A stretch of DNA of 42,782 nt, from assembly GCA_016188575.1 (NCBI GenBank), contig JACPHN010000037.1, positions 1-42,782 on the forward strand. The letters run 5' to 3'. The notes below the pieces were generated by a model. The model saw nothing but the letters and a program-made list of their open reading frames with translations. It had not been told where the DNA came from and did not search any database. Origin of the DNA: Candidatus Schekmanbacteria bacterium. GTDB taxonomy: Bacteria > CSSED10-310 > JACPHN01. Positions 1 through 9,180 of the stretch are shown one piece after another. The position numbers were made by a program, and so were the translations under genes. Every line of letters starts with the position of its first letter. The first letter of the stretch is position 1.

Positions 1-208
1 CACGCGCCCCCAAAGGCGAGAGCTTGCAGTTCTCCCACGGCGAGTTGCCCGATCGGGACACCTTTTGACAGGGATTTCGCGCCTCCGCCACGGCCTCAGC
101 TCGCTCCACCAAGCGAATCTGCCGCTCGTTGCGCAACTCGTGGGATGAATCGCGCCCCTCCGCGCCGAACCTGCGGCGTGAAGAAGTGTAATGGACGAAA
201 CCGGACAT
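1..208 (-). CDS. Partial open frame running off the left edge, function unknown
   Basis: A minus-strand frame opens at the ATG at 208 (MSGFVHYTSS...) and stays open for 69 codons to the window edge with no stop. About three quarters of its codons end in G or C, as in the real genes of this window, and it is rich in Arg and Glu with two Cys near the edge. I do not recognise the family. No clear Shine-Dalgarno precedes the ATG, and a short plus-strand frame ending at 68 covers part of the same DNA. It could be the 5' part of a gene or a degraded remnant. Confidence 0.3.
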   Translation of the reverse strand, partial: MSGFVHYTSSRRRFGAEGRDSSHELRNERQIRLVERAEAVAEARNPCQKVSRSGNSPWENCKLSPLGAR

Positions 209-1115
209 TCGGCCGACGCCCAATTTGTGCTTACAATCAGATGCCCGGAAGAACCTGGTCAGAAAAGGAAAAATCAGCGCCGCTGCCGGTCTCCGAAGCG
301 ATCTCGAAGGCCTGATAACGCGTTTCCTGGCGTGCTCCGCCGACTTGGCGCCCACGGCGGCGACAGGACGTGCGACGGCAGGAAAGTCGAGCAAGGTCGC
401 GACAGTTTTTCCTGAGCAGGTACAGCCGTGGGTCCTCGACATCTTCGCCGAGGCGATGCGTATGGTCACGATTCAGGCGCAGGCCATCGCCGCGCATGGC
501 AGCAGGCGCCGGCGATCTCGGCGCGCGCGTTCTCCGGGCCGCTGCGGGCGGATTCCGGCTGGGTGCAACGCGGCCGGCCCGCCATTCGCTCCTGGGCCGC
601 GCTAACAGAGCCGAGCTTGGCCGAGGTTTAGTCGCCCGCGGTTCCGGGGGGTCGATGGGCGGACCTGGGCGCGGTTACAGGTCGCGCCGACGCGCTGAAC
701 GCCTTCCACGCGGCCCAGGGATGCGGTATCGGTGCCGGGCCTGTTGCAGCATGCGGCCGAGCGCCCGTGGCACGAGCTGATCGGCTCCGAGGGTCAGCCG
801 CACGGTGCTGATCTGTTACGGATCACAACCCACGCTCAATTCTTGCTCGGGGTGAATTGCGCTGGCGGTTGCGCATTCCTCGTTCCGTTCCGGGCTGCAC
901 CTGGCAGCTCTGGTGAGATAGTCGCTGCTCGAAATACCTACCCTTAAGAGCTCCGTGCCTCCTCCCACTTGCAGCGCGAGGTGTGCCTCAGTCCCGGCAG
1001 GCGAAACTACCAAAGCTGCCTCCGCCTGCTTGCGGAGGGAGAGCTTGGGTGGGGGGGCATCGCTCGCACTGTTCTTTCCCGCCCCTACCCCACCGCAAGC
1101 TCTCCGCGCCCCCGT
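209..1115. other. Gene-poor stretch with no supported gene
   Basis: Several overlapping open frames occur on both strands between about 190 and 1250, but none has a recognisable domain, a ribosome site and consistent codon use together. They are Arg-, Ala- and Pro-rich, as expected of chance frames in GC-rich DNA. The stretch may hold decayed coding sequence. It contains the short palindrome at 1019-1038. It lies downstream of the stop of the minus-strand gene that ends at 1116. Confidence 0.5.
1019..1038. repeat. Short GC-rich palindrome (CCTCCGC / GCGGAGG)
   Basis: A perfect 7-bp inverted repeat with a 6-nt spacer. It is followed by a GAGAGCTTGGGTGGGG-type tail whose imperfect reverse complement appears near 1079-1106. 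Similar CTCC-CCGC/GCGG-GGAG palindromes with G-rich tails occur at 30501, 30577, 32051 and inside the two MITE copies, so it looks like one member of a dispersed family. Confidence 0.5.
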
Positions 1116-2981
1116 TCAGCGGCTCGCGCGCGTTCGCGGCCGCGACAACACGGCGGTGCGGCCGGCGGTGACGGGCTCCGCGGACACCTGGTGATCTCGC
1201 GCTTCGAGCAGGCGGACATCGGTCTCCGACTGCCACTGCCCACCAAATAGGTACTCGCGCAGGAGATCCTGGCGCATTCCTTCGAGGACCGTTCCGGCCT
1301 GGGCCGCGCCCGAACCCGACCCACCCCTGATGTCCCACGACCTGTAGCCGTCGGCGCCAAAGAAGGAGTCCGCGGATCTCATCCCGCCCCCCCGCGCGAC
1401 CACGCGTTCGAGGATCTCGGCGTCGTCTACCGCCAGTCGCCGCGTGACCTCACGATACATGCCGTTTCCCGCGGGTTCGAGCGACACCAGGTTGATCTCC
1501 GCGCGCCGCGGGCGGCCGCTCTCGTCATAGGCCACGGAAATCCCCGAGCGGTGCGCTCCCGCCACCAGCCCCTCGGTATGCGTCAGCCCCCCCAACCCCG
1601 GGTAGGAAACGCTGGTCTCGGCGCCGCCGCCTGTCTCCCAGGTCACGACCTGCTGCCACCGCCCCGGGTCCCCGGGATCTCTGCGGCGCGCAGTCGTCAG
1701 CGCATGACCGTCGGTGGCCGCCGCCCCCAGCACGGAAAGCTCACCCTCCGCCGCCCCCTCGACGCCGGCGATCTCGGAGGACTCCACGCGCACGCCGGCA
1801 AGCCGCGAATCGTTCGCCGTGCCGTTGGCGATTTCGGAGAGCAGCGCGCGGTGGTCGGCCCGTGACAGGTCCAGCTCATACGATTCCGCGGTGCCGTCCT
1901 GCCGCCCGGCTCCGAGACTCAGCCAGGGAGTGCTCAGGCTGCCCGTGAGCCCGCCGGTCGTGCCAACGGTGACGCGAACGCGGTCGGGTGATCCCGCTTC
2001 CCGCTCGAGCTCAAGCGATCTCTGAAGCTGCAGCCCGATGTTTCCGTAGTCATTGCCGGCTGCTGCGCTTGCCGATCCCTGGAGGCTGACCTTCTCCCCG
2101 GGACGGAGCGCCCCGGCGAGCCGCATCGCGTCGCGGCGATCGGCGTCCTGCAGACCAAGCTCCGCGAACCGACTCGGCCCTGACACGTCCTCCTCAGTAA
2201 GCGGCTCGACCTCGCTCCATAGCCTTTCCGGTCCCCGCCCGTACGCCCGGTACGCAGGCATCTCGTCCCGCAGCTCCTGGAGATGACCCACGAGCTCCTC
2301 AACCCGCTCCCCTTCCTGCCGGTACGAATCCGTGCGGCCGAGCGTCGCCATGAAGCGCTCACCGGAATCAATCAGCTTGTCCACCGTGCCGCCGTCGGTC
2401 GCGCCCGCGAGCCGCAGAAAATCAGCCGCAATACCGCTTTCGACGTCAGCGCTCGGCATCACCACGGAGGCGATGAGCGGGCCAAGCTCATCCTCGGTCA
2501 TACGCCCGACGACGTCGTCAAACCCGGCCGGAGTGAGCTCATCGAGCTGCTCGTCGACCTTGACCGACATTCCCAGGTCGAGTCGCTCGTTTACGATGCC
2601 GGAATCCCACCAGCGCTGTGGGTCGTCCGCGGTCAGACTCTCGTACACCGCGTCGGCCACCGCGGCCTCCTGCGGGCTGATCGGCTCGCTGACCGCCATG
2701 AGGGGCCAGGTCTCGGGCTCACCGAGGAACGGGTCGGATTGAGCACTGTCGGCCGGCATATAGGCGTCGGAATCCGCGCCGCCGGTGTCCCAGTCGTCTT
2801 CGAAAATGTCGGTGGTGAAGCCGTCGGCCCATCCGCCACCGCTGTCCTCCTCGGTGGAGACGCCCGCGGGATCTTGCTCATCGTTCCACGAGGTTGCCGG
2901 CTCGGCAGCGTATGGGTCAGTGGCGAACGGGTCGGATGCGAAGTCCTGGCGGCCATAGGAGGCGCCATCGATACTGGACAT
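1116..2981 (-). CDS. Acidic hypothetical protein of about 621 residues
   Basis: I do not recognise this protein. It is a long cytoplasmic-looking chain with no signal peptide or membrane segment. The first ~110 residues are low-complexity and rich in Asp, Ser, Pro and Gly (for example DPFATDPYAAEP), so probably disordered. The remainder is Glu/Arg-rich with predicted helical stretches, then a Gly/Thr/Ser-rich half that could be beta-sheet. I chose the ATG at 2981 (MSSIDGASYG) because GGGAG lies 8 nt upstream. An ATG at 3041 with GAGG 9 nt upstream is equally possible and adds 20 residues. It is transcribed divergently from the ATP-grasp gene. The modular layout would fit a secreted effector or structural protein, but nothing in the sequence proves that. 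Confidence 0.65.
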   Translation of the reverse strand: MSSIDGASYGRQDFASDPFATDPYAAEPATSWNDEQDPAGVSTEEDSGGGWADGFTTDIFEDDWDTGGADSDAYMPADSAQSDPFLGEPETWPLMAVSEPISPQEAAVADAVYESLTADDPQRWWDSGIVNERLDLGMSVKVDEQLDELTPAGFDDVVGRMTEDELGPLIASVVMPSADVESGIAADFLRLAGATDGGTVDKLIDSGERFMATLGRTDSYRQEGERVEELVGHLQELRDEMPAYRAYGRGPERLWSEVEPLTEEDVSGPSRFAELGLQDADRRDAMRLAGALRPGEKVSLQGSASAAAGNDYGNIGLQLQRSLELEREAGSPDRVRVTVGTTGGLTGSLSTPWLSLGAGRQDGTAESYELDLSRADHRALLSEIANGTANDSRLAGVRVESSEIAGVEGAAEGELSVLGAAATDGHALTTARRRDPGDPGRWQQVVTWETGGGAETSVSYPGLGGLTHTEGLVAGAHRSGISVAYDESGRPRRAEINLVSLEPAGNGMYREVTRRLAVDDAEILERVVARGGGMRSADSFFGADGYRSWDIRGGSGSGAAQAGTVLEGMRQDLLREYLFGGQWQSETDVRLLEARDHQVSAEPVTAGRTAVLSRPRTRASR

Positions 2982-3190
2982 GGTTTGGGCTCCCGGTGGG
3001 GGTTGCTCGGAGTAGTTGGCGTCCGGATCTGCACGACTCATGCCAGGGTGCCTCGCCGCTCCCATCGCGCTGTGAATCCAGTTTGGCCGCGGCCCCGGAT
3101 CGTCGCATTCAGGGAATTCGGTGCGCACCGACTCGTTCCCTGAAGCGATTCCCGATGACGCCGGCGCACCCGCGGACTATTCTCTGGTGC

Positions 3191-4741
3191 ATGAAAAAAG
3201 CCGACGACTGGCCTGAACCTGGTTCTGACGCCGAGCGCGCGGCGTACGCGGAGCTTTGCCGGACGATTCCGGTGCTGTTTCGCGTGCTGTCCGCCGACCG
3301 TCGCGCCCCGCAGTGTGTGGTCGTCGTTCCTTCGCTTTCGCTCGACCCCCGTGAGCTCGAGAAGATCTCCGGCGTGTATCATTATGAAGAGCGCATGCTC
3401 GTGAACCTGATGCTTCTCCGGCAGCCCCGCACCAAGCTTGTATACATCACCAGTCAGCCGTTACACCCGATCATCGTCAACTACTATTTGTCCTTGCTGC
3501 CCGGCGTCCCCGCGTCGCACGCCACGGGCCGCCTGGTGATGCTCGACTGCAACGATCGCTCCAGCCTGCCTCTGAGTCTCAAGATTCTGCGCCGGCCGCG
3601 CCTGATGGCACGCATCCGCAAGGAGCTGGAAGGGTTTCCGTTCGCCCACATGACTTGCTTCAACTCCACGGGCTATGAACGTACACTTGCCGTTCGTCTC
3701 GGTTTGCCCCTCTACTCGACGGACCCAGAGCTCATGCATCTCGGCAGCAAGAGCGGGTGCCGTCGCGTGTTTCGGGAGGCGGGAGTCGATTTCCCGTTCG
3801 GGTGCGAGGACCTGTACACCCCGGATGAAATAGCGAGCGCCCTCGCGGAAGTCAGGCGCCACGACCCGGCGGTGCGACTGGCGGTCGTGAAGCTGAACCA
3901 CGGCTTTAGCGGGGAGGGCAACGCGCTCTTTTCGTACGACGGTCTCGGTGACGGCGGCGATCTCGTGTCCCAAATTCGCGCGCGCCTACCGAGTGCCTTG
4001 CGCTACGAGGCGATGACGGAGACCTGGGATTCGTACGCCGCCAAGTTTCGCGACATGGGCGGCGTGGTCGAGACCTTCGTCGGTGCGGCCGGGCGCCGTT
4101 CCCCGTCCGTGCAGTGCCGGGTCAACGCCATCGGGGAAGCGCAGGTGATCTCGACCCACGATCAGTTGCTCGGCGGCGTCTCGGGACAGGTCTTCCTGGG
4201 CTGCACGTTTCCGGCGTCTTCGGCCTACCGACTGGAAATTCAGCAGATCGGCGCGCGCGTCGCCGAGGTGCTTGCCCGCCGCGGAGTCATTGGTCGCTTC
4301 GGGATCGATCTGGTCTCCATCCCGGTCGGCGGCGCGTGGCGGCACTACGCGATCGAGATCAACCTGCGCAAGGGCGGCACGACACATCCCTTTCTCACGC
4401 TGAAGTTTCTCACGAGCGGCCGGCTCAACTGCACGGACGGTCTCTTCTACTCGTCAAGCGGCCGCGCAAAATACTACTATGCCTCCGACACGATTCAGTC
4501 CGATCGCTACCTCGGCCTGCTGCCGGAGGACCTGATCGATCTGGTCGTTTACCACGGTCTGCACTTTCATGGCCCGACCGAGCGAGGCGTCGTTTTTCAC
4601 CTCATCGGTGCGCTATCCGAGTTCGGCAAGCTCGGGCTCGTGAGCATCGGGGATAGCCAGGAAGAGGCGGAAGAGATTCACCGCAGGACGCTGAAGACAC
4701 TGGATGAGGAGACCGCCCATGACACCGCGACGTTTGTCTGA
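3191..4741 (+). CDS. PGM1-like ATP-grasp peptide ligase
   Basis: This 516-residue protein resembles the ATP-grasp ligase family of the pheganomycin enzyme PGM1, which joins amino acids or peptides with ATP through an acyl-phosphate. The N-terminal ~180 residues fit a pre-ATP-grasp domain. The central ATP-grasp fold shows a lysine with a glycine-rich loop (KLNHGFSGEGN) and the metal-binding EINLRKGG segment. The last ~80 residues (HFHGPTERGVVFHL ... FGKLGLVSIGDS) match the PGM1 C-terminal domain. The true substrate cannot be read from sequence. The ATG at 3191 begins the conserved part; an in-frame ATG at 3155 is an alternative, and neither has a strong ribosome site. Its 3' end overlaps the lytic transglycosylase start by 23 nt, so the two are probably co-translated. 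Confidence 0.8.
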   Translation: MKKADDWPEPGSDAERAAYAELCRTIPVLFRVLSADRRAPQCVVVVPSLSLDPRELEKISGVYHYEERMLVNLMLLRQPRTKLVYITSQPLHPIIVNYYLSLLPGVPASHATGRLVMLDCNDRSSLPLSLKILRRPRLMARIRKELEGFPFAHMTCFNSTGYERTLAVRLGLPLYSTDPELMHLGSKSGCRRVFREAGVDFPFGCEDLYTPDEIASALAEVRRHDPAVRLAVVKLNHGFSGEGNALFSYDGLGDGGDLVSQIRARLPSALRYEAMTETWDSYAAKFRDMGGVVETFVGAAGRRSPSVQCRVNAIGEAQVISTHDQLLGGVSGQVFLGCTFPASSAYRLEIQQIGARVAEVLARRGVIGRFGIDLVSIPVGGAWRHYAIEINLRKGGTTHPFLTLKFLTSGRLNCTDGLFYSSSGRAKYYYASDTIQSDRYLGLLPEDLIDLVVYHGLHFHGPTERGVVFHLIGALSEFGKLGLVSIGDSQEEAEEIHRRTLKTLDEETAHDTATFV

Positions 4742-7031
4742 AGGCCGCCGCCGTGCTGCGCTCGGCTTTTGCCCCCTGGTTGCCGTGTTGGTCGCGCTGG
4801 CCAGCAGCCCCCGAGAAGGGGCGGGTGCCGGGCACGAGGCAGTTGTTTCGCTGGCACCTGCCGCCTCCGGGGCGGCGCCGGCCCCGCAGGCTCCGGACCG
4901 CACCGCCTTCTGGGCCGCGCTGCAGAAGGTGCGCGTCGGGCGGGCGAGCGAAGCGCTTGCCGAGCTTGCCGCCGTCAGCACCAACGCCGGCACCACGAGC
5001 GATACGAAGCTTCACGCCTCGATGGCTCTGGGCGATCTTCTGGTGCGCCTGCGGCGTCCGGCGGAGGCGATTGCGCCGCTGGAAAGTGCGGCCGCAACGG
5101 CCTCGCCACTGCAGCCCTACGCCCGGCTGCTCCTCGCGCGCGCACTGATGCGCGCCAGCGTGACTCCGGAGCGCGTTGCGGTGCTGGTCGACGAGCTCGC
5201 TCGCGGTGACCCGGAGAGCCTGGTGACCGAGGAGGCACAGGCGCTGCTGTTCGCAGCGCACGCCCGCAAGAGCGATACGGCCGCCGCCGTCGACGCCGGC
5301 CGCGCCTACCTGGACCGCTACCCCGCCGGGCAGTGGGCGCACGAGGCGCGCTGGGAGGTTGCCATGGCGCGGGAAAAACTGGGCGACCATGGGGCCGCCC
5401 ATGAGGCGTTGGAGCGCATCTGGTTCCAGACTCCGGACAGCCCCTGGGCGCCGGAGGCGCGGGCGCGCCTGCTGGAGCTCCGGACGCGCCATGGTCTCGG
5501 CGCGCGCGTGTTGACCGCGGCGGAGCATGTCGCGTTTGTCGAGGCCCTCAGAGCCAGTGCCCGGCACCGGCAGGTACTCGAGGAAATCGAAACGCTCCGC
5601 GCCCACCACCCCGAGCTCCCGCAGCTCGACCGCTTGCTCTTGCTTGCCGCATCGAGCGCCTACGACCTGGGCCGCAATGAGGCCGCCATCAACGCCGCCG
5701 ACAGCTTGCGCACGGCGTTTCCGCGCTCGCCGTTCGCTCCCGCCGCGGCGCTTGTGGCCATCAAGGCAGCGCGCCGCGATAACGATACGGACGGGGTGCG
5801 CGGCAGATGCCACGTGCTCGCCTCCGAGCATGCAGGACGGCGGGAAGCCGGCGAGGCCCTGTACCAACTTGCAACCTACCTGACCAACGCCGGGTTCGAG
5901 AACGGGTCGGCCGCTCAAGGCAAGAAGCTGATCGCGGAGAGCGCGGCAGTCTACGAGCGCATTCTCGCCTCGACGGGTAGCGACGCGATTGTTCCCGATG
6001 CACTCTGGAAATACGCCTGGCTGGAAATCCGCAGCGGCGAGCGCGCGGCCGGCAGCCGTCACCTCGACGAGCTCCTCGCACGCTTCCCGGGGAGCGCATA
6101 CCGCGGGCCGGCGCTCTTCTGGTCCGGCAAGCTGGCCCAGGAACGGGGCGAGAAGCCGCTGGCGATCAGAACCTGGCAGACGCTGGTAGGTGAGCTTCCC
6201 TGGGGCTACTACGGCCACCGCGCGCAGGAGCTGCTTGCGCTCAATGGCGCCACGCCTGCGCGCATCGGCACCGAGCTGGTCTTTCCCGTGCCGGATCCCG
6301 TGGACCAGCCCCGCGGGCGCTTGCACTACGACCTCGCCGTGCTGCTCCGCGGCGCAGGTCTGTTCGCCCTCGCCGCCGACGAGCTCGCACGTGATGCCGA
6401 CAGCGGCACCGCGCCGGAAACGCGATTCGCCCTCGCGGATCTCCACGCGGGCGCCGGAGAGGCCGCCCGCGCCGCCAGGATCCTCCAGGAGGCCTTCGAG
6501 CCTTTCGTATACGGCGGCGGAAAGGACGTCCCGGCGGCGTTCTGGCGGATTCTATATCCGCTTCCGGACTGGGAGCTCGTGCAAACGGAGTCGCGCACCA
6601 ACGGGCTTGATCCCTGGCTCGTCGCCGCCTTGATCCGCAACGAGAGCGCGTTTGACCCGCGCGCGCGCTCCCCCGTGGGCGCGGTCGGTCTCATGCAGCT
6701 CATGCCGGAGGTGGCGAGCGAGCTGGCGCACAAGCTGGGACTGGCCGCTCCCACCGAAAGCGAGCTGTACGAACCGCCGCTGAGCATTCGCCTGGGCACC
6801 ATGCACTTCGCGGACCTGCTGAAGCGCTTCGCAAACGACCCGACTTCGGCGATCTGCGCGTACAATGCGGGTGCCAAACCGGTCGCGCGCTGGAAGGATG
6901 GAATCCGCGCACGAGACGCCGATGAGTGGATGGAGCTCGTTCCTTTTGCCGCGACGCGTCTGTACGTGAAACGGATTTGGGGGGATGTGCGCGAGTATCG
7001 GCGCATCTACGCGACAGGTGCAGGGAGCTGA
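4719..7031 (+). CDS. slt: Soluble lytic murein transglycosylase (Slt70-like)
   Basis: This 770-residue periplasmic enzyme cleaves the MurNAc-GlcNAc bond of peptidoglycan to give 1,6-anhydro ends. A hydrophobic signal segment lies near residues 14-32. A long alpha-helical TPR-like superhelix, typical of Slt70, fills about residues 60-590. The C-terminal SLT domain carries the catalytic Glu in IRNESAFDP (about residue 642), then GAVGLMQLMP and AYNAGAKPVARW. The ATG at 4719 is preferred to 4704 because GAGGAG lies 7 nt upstream of it. The start lies inside the 3' end of the ATP-grasp gene, which suggests translational coupling and a shared role in cell-wall metabolism. Length is slightly above the E. 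coli enzyme. Confidence 0.9.
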   Translation: MTPRRLSEGRRRAALGFCPLVAVLVALASSPREGAGAGHEAVVSLAPAASGAAPAPQAPDRTAFWAALQKVRVGRASEALAELAAVSTNAGTTSDTKLHASMALGDLLVRLRRPAEAIAPLESAAATASPLQPYARLLLARALMRASVTPERVAVLVDELARGDPESLVTEEAQALLFAAHARKSDTAAAVDAGRAYLDRYPAGQWAHEARWEVAMAREKLGDHGAAHEALERIWFQTPDSPWAPEARARLLELRTRHGLGARVLTAAEHVAFVEALRASARHRQVLEEIETLRAHHPELPQLDRLLLLAASSAYDLGRNEAAINAADSLRTAFPRSPFAPAAALVAIKAARRDNDTDGVRGRCHVLASEHAGRREAGEALYQLATYLTNAGFENGSAAQGKKLIAESAAVYERILASTGSDAIVPDALWKYAWLEIRSGERAAGSRHLDELLARFPGSAYRGPALFWSGKLAQERGEKPLAIRTWQTLVGELPWGYYGHRAQELLALNGATPARIGTELVFPVPDPVDQPRGRLHYDLAVLLRGAGLFALAADELARDADSGTAPETRFALADLHAGAGEAARAARILQEAFEPFVYGGGKDVPAAFWRILYPLPDWELVQTESRTNGLDPWLVAALIRNESAFDPRARSPVGAVGLMQLMPEVASELAHKLGLAAPTESELYEPPLSIRLGTMHFADLLKRFANDPTSAICAYNAGAKPVARWKDGIRARDADEWMELVPFAATRLYVKRIWGDVREYRRIYATGAGS

Positions 7032-7087
7032 CACGCCCGCCTGACTGCCGGGTTGCGGACCACGCAGCGCCCGGGCCCGCTTGTGCT

Positions 7088-8050
7088 TCAGGGGGTCGGC
7101 ACGGCGTTGCGGATCGGCGGCACCGTCCGCAGGTAGTCGTAGATCGCCGCCAGATCCTCCTCTGTCATCCCGCCGTACATGGCCCAGGGCATGGGCGTGT
7201 TGTATCCCGCTTCGGCTGCAAGCCGCATTCGCCCATGTTCGGGTGCGAAAGCCTTGAACGTAGCCACGAAGCGCTGTCGATCCCAGGAGCCGATTCCCGT
7301 CTCGACATCGGGCGTGATGTTCCGGGAGCGGACCGCGCCGGCGGGGGTGCGAAACTCGAACCCACCCGCCAATTCCATCCCGACCACTTTCGCGCCATCC
7401 TTCGCTGGTGTGTGGCACTCGGCGCAGGCCGCGATCTGCACCAGGTACTTGCCGTATGCCACGGGGTCGTTCGGATCGACGGTGCGAGCAGGCGGCGCTG
7501 CCTGCGGTATCGTGCGGACGATGAGGTTCATCGGAAAGGCGAGCTGGCGGTCGGCAACGGCGTTCTCGATTGGCGCCAGCGTCCGCACGTAGGCGATGAT
7601 GGCCTCCAGGTCGCGCGGTGTCAGGTGAGCGTATGCGGGATAAGGCATGATCGGAAAGAGCGCCTCACCGGTGCGCGTCACGCCGGCAGTTATTGCCCGG
7701 GCCAGCTCGCCGTCCGTCCAGCTCCGCAGCGCTGCCGGGGTGATATTGCTCGCGTAGAATTCCCCCGGAAGCCCTGCGTCCTGGCCGAAGAGCTCGCCCC
7801 CCTTGCCCTCCGTGCCCGGAACAATCGGCCCGGCGAACATCGTCCAGTCGCGTTCGGAGTGGCAGTCGACGCACACGGTCACATGGCGGGCCAGATACTC
7901 GCCTCTCACGACGAGCTCGGGATCGCTGCCGACATGCAGGTCGGGCGGCGGGCCAACGTTGGGCAGCGCCAGCCTTACATAGGCAGCTACCCCACCCAGC
8001 ACCGCCGCCAACAGGGCCAACAGTAGCGCGGTAATCTTGAGAATCTTCAC
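7088..8050 (-). CDS. Membrane-anchored diheme cytochrome c
   Basis: This 320-residue periplasmic electron carrier has an N-terminal membrane anchor (residues ~5-27, KITALLLALLAAVLGG) and two class I cytochrome c domains. The heme-binding motifs are CVDCH at 60-64 and CAECH at 209-213. FPIMPY (about 135) and NTPMPW near the C-terminus supply plausible axial methionines. The layout resembles cytochrome subunits that take electrons from periplasmic dehydrogenases, but no dehydrogenase gene is adjacent. The GTG at 8050 is chosen over the longer frame because GGAGG stands 6 nt upstream. It converges on the lytic transglycosylase with a 56-nt gap and no strong terminator. Confidence 0.88.
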   Translation of the reverse strand: MKILKITALLLALLAAVLGGVAAYVRLALPNVGPPPDLHVGSDPELVVRGEYLARHVTVCVDCHSERDWTMFAGPIVPGTEGKGGELFGQDAGLPGEFYASNITPAALRSWTDGELARAITAGVTRTGEALFPIMPYPAYAHLTPRDLEAIIAYVRTLAPIENAVADRQLAFPMNLIVRTIPQAAPPARTVDPNDPVAYGKYLVQIAACAECHTPAKDGAKVVGMELAGGFEFRTPAGAVRSRNITPDVETGIGSWDRQRFVATFKAFAPEHGRMRLAAEAGYNTPMPWAMYGGMTEEDLAAIYDYLRTVPPIRNAVPTP

Positions 8051-8184
8051 TCTCGGCCTCCGACCTGCCGGAAAAGTAACCTCTGGTGCCGCTCGCGCGC
8101 CGCGGTCCGCTGACCGCAGCCCGGCATCGCGTCGATTACGGCACACTAGCATGCGCGCCAGCCTTCCTCAATTCCGGAACGTCG

Positions 8185-8317
8185 CCTGAATCCACCACCG
8201 CATCTTCACCGTCGGCGCGACAGAACCTCCCTCCGCCTTGCTTGCGGGGCGAGGAGAGTGGGGTCGTCGTGATGCGCATTCCGCGCAGCTTGCGGTCGAC
8301 CAGGCGGTGGATTCAGG
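8185..8317 (-). mobile_element. MITE-like inverted-repeat element, copy A
   Basis: A 133-bp element bounded by CCTGAATCCACC and its reverse complement GGTGGATTCAGG. Its reverse complement aligns along its length with copy B at 33475-33614. The shared stretch includes AGCTGCGCGGAA, then GCGCATCACGA and GACCCC with only two mismatches, and a shared internal GC-rich palindrome. It has no coding capacity. Immediately outside the repeats is GTCG on both sides, a possible 4-bp target duplication. It lies between the cytochrome gene and the small orphan at 8390. No transposase that would move it is present in the window. Confidence 0.75.
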
Positions 8318-8389
8318 GTCGCGCCGAGCGGCTGTAGACGAGGCAGGGGCAGCCGCGGAGACGCTGTCCCACGAATAGCGGAAACGCCG

Positions 8390-8914
8390 CTACTTGTCGT
8401 ACTGCGTCAGCTTCGCATGGTAATCGCCATCGCCCTTCCTGGCCATCAGGTTCTTGGACATGCGGTCGATTGCCTCGGAGCTGGCGGAATCGCCCTTGCG
8501 CTCTCGCAATAGCGGCGGGGTGCCGTACGGATTGTAGATATAGCGCTGTCCATCCTCGGTCCGCCCAAAGACAACAGCGTGATTGGATTCATCGTTGAGG
8601 TAATACCGGGGCGGATTGAAGCTGTTGTTGATATTGTCGGGATTGAGCCCATCTCTCTTGTCCCCGACCTCCAGGTATGGGGTCCCGCGCGAGTCTGTTT
8701 TCAGCGGTTCGTCGTTGGGGCCGTGCCCCTCCGCCAGGTACTCGCCGTTGAGGTTCACACCAACGTGGCCGGATTTCCCGTTGCCGATCTTCTCCCAGAC
8801 GTTGTCCGACACCTCGCCGTTGTCGTCCTGGAACCAGTTTTCCGGGTTCCATCCCGACTGCTCTCCGACCTCCTCCGCTTCCGACCGACTCGTCAACCCC
8901 GTGACTTGCTCCAT
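8390..8914 (-). CDS. Small acidic protein with a protease-like HAVVFG segment, unknown function
   Basis: About 174 residues, not confidently assigned. The segment NHAVVFGRTEDGQRYIYNPYG resembles the His-containing strand and turn of papain-like (C39-type) peptidases, but the protein has no cysteine, so a cysteine-protease activity is not supported as read. It is rich in Asn, Asp and Gly with no signal peptide. I prefer the ATG at 8914 (MEQVTGLTS), which has CCGGGA about 8 nt upstream. An ATG at 8938 has a poor site. The frame remains open upstream to a TAG near 9127 with no ATG, GTG or TTG, and that extension reads like protein, so the gene may be 5'-truncated or frameshifted. A secreted effector fragment is one possibility. 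Confidence 0.55.
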   Translation of the reverse strand: MEQVTGLTSRSEAEEVGEQSGWNPENWFQDDNGEVSDNVWEKIGNGKSGHVGVNLNGEYLAEGHGPNDEPLKTDSRGTPYLEVGDKRDGLNPDNINNSFNPPRYYLNDESNHAVVFGRTEDGQRYIYNPYGTPPLLRERKGDSASSEAIDRMSKNLMARKGDGDYHAKLTQYDK

Positions 8915-9180
8915 GCGGGTAATCCCGGACGCCGACATCCCTGTGGTGTTCAGGTTTCCACTTGCGTCGTAATCCCCGGGGCTGGCGAAGGTATGAAAGA
9001 GACCGTCCGAAGCGCGGTCAAGGTGAGCGCCGCGAAAAGTTGCTGGCGCACCGGCGCGCGGGCGCGCCGCGGTAACCGCGACAGGGGCGTTCGGAGCCCC
9101 GATTGTGTACTCCGTGAGAACTTGCTACCATGTCCCTTTCATTGCTGTGTACAGACTGACTGGAAGGCGGAGCTCCCGAG

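Noticed and set aside
225-605. A 126-codon plus-strand frame near the left edge
   Set aside because: Its second half is Arg/Gly/Pro-rich low-complexity sequence typical of chance frames, with no ribosome site or known motif.
4602-6446. A 614-codon minus-strand open frame over the lytic transglycosylase
   Set aside because: It is Arg/Gly-rich with no domain or ribosome site and lies opposite a confident Slt gene; long antisense frames are common in GC-rich DNA.
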